Below are positions 62,101 to 64,000 of a stretch of DNA of 64,000 nt, piece after piece. Within the stretch, counting starts at the first letter, position 1, and each line of letters starts with the position of its first letter. Below the pieces are notes generated by a model that did not search any database, was not told the origin of the DNA, and was given only the letters and a program-made list of their open reading frames with translations. Origin of the DNA: Volvox africanus (Eukaryota > Chlorophyta > Chlorophyceae > Chlamydomonadales > Volvocaceae); NCBI GenBank assembly GCA_030268105.1, contig BSDZ01000079.1, forward strand, positions 2,051,501 to 2,115,500, written 5' to 3'. Position numbers and translations under genes: made by a program.

Positions 62101-64000
62101 TGGAGGTTTGGATGTGCAGATGTTGAGGTGCCACTGACCAATCACTAGACACCAGGCTATACGGTACTCGCCCGGAGCCATCCGCGCAGCCAGAGAAGGA
62201 GCGGCGACCACCGCTGCTACTGCCACCGCCGCTGTCGCGGTGTCCAGTGGCAGCGGTAGCACTGCCGCCATGCGCCATTACTGTCCTGACGTCATCATCG
62301 GGCAATGTTGTGCGCGTAGCAACGCGCAGCAAGGCGTGGGCAGCCATCGATGCGGACGGCATAGGCGGCGGCGATGGCACCGCCGCCCCTGCCGCCGCCG
62401 CCGCCGTCCCGCCAAGGGCCACGGCGGTCGGCAATTCTTCAGGTACCGGTGGCCGCGTTGGCGTCGGGTCACGAGGTCGCAGCAGCACGTTCGGTGGGGG
62501 AATGGGTGCCACGGGAGCTTCCAACAAGGGCTGGGCCAGTGCCGCCTGCACGCACGCATGCATCGTAGGGCGGGTAGATGGCCTCTTTACGGCACCAAGT
62601 AAGATCACTTCAAATGCATCTCCCTACCGATGCAACTGCAACAAGTCTCCACCATCTCCCCCGCAAGCGACCCTGCCGCATCCATCCCTAGCCACGCCTC
62701 CCCTGTCCCTCCGCATCGCTATGCACTCCGCAGTGCTCTTCTGTATCGTACACAAAGTTCCACCCTGACGTGAGGCGTTCACAGCCCTTACAATAGACAA
62801 TTACCTCCGTCTCCTCGTGTTTATGCAGGTTGGCACACATCTGCATATACACGTCCACAACGAGTACCACAAACCGGCAGCACACCGCCGCCGCATCGCC
62901 AATCTCGCCATCTGTAAGGCGCGCAGAGTCGCGGTCCAAATGCACGGCCGTATTCCCGAGCGTGCGCAGCACGTGCAGTGCGGGCGCCAGGAGCGAGTTT
63001 GGGTGGTGGTCTCGGAGCCGGTTAATCAGATCCACCAGGTCACGATCAGGGCGGGGCGCGGCGCGGTCCACCGGGTCCAGCTGAAACAATGCGTCCTGGT
63101 TGGAGGTTTTGATTTCGGGGAGGCCGCTGATAACTTTACATTAGGTTCATGGGAATTCGAAACAAGAGGATGAATTCAATCGGTAACCGCCCACTCCAAT
63201 TTAGGAGAATTGCACACGCATTGAGAGAGGTCTGTGGAAGGGGATGGTGCTGGGAAGAGGGTGGTGCCACAACGCGCTGATGGTACTGCGCTGGCAGCCA
63301 GTACCTTAGCAGCGCCCACAGGCCCACGAGCCACACATGGCGGTGCACGGGGCACGGGACCGGGTCGTGTAGGAGACTATGTGAACGAAGAGGAATCAAG
63401 GGGAATCAAGGAACAGGGGCTCAGACCCTCCCCGCCCCTTTTGCCTGGCCGCTGTCTAACCTTCCAAATCACCGATGGCATGGGAAAGGTGGATATATGG
63501 AAAGGAGCTTCGTCACCGTAAAAATAGCATTGGCTCTTGAGGTCCATTGTCCAACATCGCCCTTTATTAAGTCATCCTAAGGGTAACTTCTCCGCCACAG
63601 CTTGCACCCGACCCACCTGTGCAATCGCCTCCGCCAAAATGCGGCCCTGCACGATTAGTGTCTGCGGCCGGGGTAGGAAAGCGTGGAACCGGTTGTGGCA
63701 GAGGTGGGAGTGTGAGAACGGGACGGGGAAGTGGCAAACGTGATGAAAGCGGTACAAAAGGCAGGTGACCGGATGGCTCGGCTTCTGGATGCTTGGCGAT
63801 AAGCATGCAGATACGCATGCTATTGCGATTGGTGCAGGTGAAAAGCAAGTAGCAAGCTCTCAAGCTGCCGCCTTCCCTTCAATGGGAACAGTTCATCAGG
63901 CCGGCCCACAGCATGCTTTATGCCATTTCCACAAAAAAGCAACTCACTTTCATGCCTGCACGTGGGGGTCGTGGATGTGGCTTACAGGAATGTTGTATGA
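59184..64000 (-). CDS. Ankyrin-repeat protein with a DUF4145-like N-terminal region, 5' truncated by the window edge
   Basis: Exons found: complement(join(59184..59474, 59882..59980, 60467..60676, 60938..62545, 62805..63095, 63617..63661)); every join is phase 0. An earlier exon ending at a GTGAGT near 63950 is likely. The N-terminal part has helices with LLAPALHVLRTLGNTAVHLD, like the DUF4145 motif (LRxLGNxAVH), from memory. A 536-codon exon follows, rich in Ala, Ser, Pro and Gly, with a polar QQQQQQEQQQEQQQ run. Ankyrin repeats form the C-terminus: LLKVEKLLQAGATLTYTDK, SGMTALHLACYWCHVEAARLLL, EGRTPLWVSSQRGHVEIVEML, AGVTPLRVSAAQGHCQVVAALL, DGFTPLYVAAARNQLEVVRLLL and a last one near the stop. 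Exon ends fall at repeat boundaries. Ankyrin repeats bind protein partners; the partner is unknown. Confidence 0.8.
61145..61212 (-). repeat. 12-bp tandem repeat encoding Gln/Glu
   Basis: Plus-strand unit CTCTTGTTGTTG, about five copies then CTG triplets, inside the long exon of the ankyrin gene. The minus strand encodes repeated EQQQ followed by polyglutamine. Such repeats vary in length between strains. Confidence 0.85.

Overview
This is nuclear DNA of a green alga, most likely a volvocine chlorophyte (Chlamydomonas/Gonium/Volvox type). The evidence is many short introns with canonical GT..AG ends, proteins with long Ala/Gly/Ser/Gln runs, plant-type genes (a plastid-type tryptophan synthase alpha chain with a presequence, a TSJT1/DUF3700 protein, an At5g58100-type membrane protein), TTACA (UGUAA in the mRNA) downstream of several stop codons, and a copia element that resembles what I recall of Volvox Osser. 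The species cannot be fixed from sequence alone. No database search was run. Exon models were built by hand from splice sites, reading phase and remembered family sequences.

Layout. 0.5-1.1 kb: wreck of a LINE endonuclease (+). 2.4-3.3 kb: mitochondrial ribosomal protein S33 (-). 5.5-10.2 kb: a degenerate Ty1/copia retrotransposon (+) whose gag is interrupted by a 263-bp inverted copy of its own protease/pre-integrase region. 13.4-16.2 kb: complete six-exon tryptophan synthase alpha gene (-). 16.8-18.3 kb: possible DNA-transposon relics (+). 19.0-21.8 kb: six-exon TSJT1/DUF3700 gene with an in-frame TAA (-). 25.4-30.8 kb: six-exon gene for an unrecognised protein of about 1476 aa with one membrane helix (-). 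33.1-44.0 kb: about 22-exon gene for an At5g58100-like secreted/membrane protein (-). 44.7-46.2 kb: two weakly supported hypothetical genes (-). 48.7-52.9 kb: leucine-rich-repeat-like protein (-). 56.3-57.7 kb: RBBP9-type serine hydrolase (-). 59.2-64 kb: ankyrin-repeat protein running off the right edge (-).

Every cellular gene I can support lies on the minus strand. The plus strand carries only transposon remains and antisense shadows of GC-rich exons. The genes do not form one pathway; this looks like an ordinary gene-rich stretch of an algal chromosome punctuated by old transposons and microsatellites. The most unusual items are the self-inverted copia element, the nonsense codon in the TSJT1-like gene, a candidate 23-nt intron, G-run arrays abutting two 5' splice sites, and the large unrecognised membrane protein.
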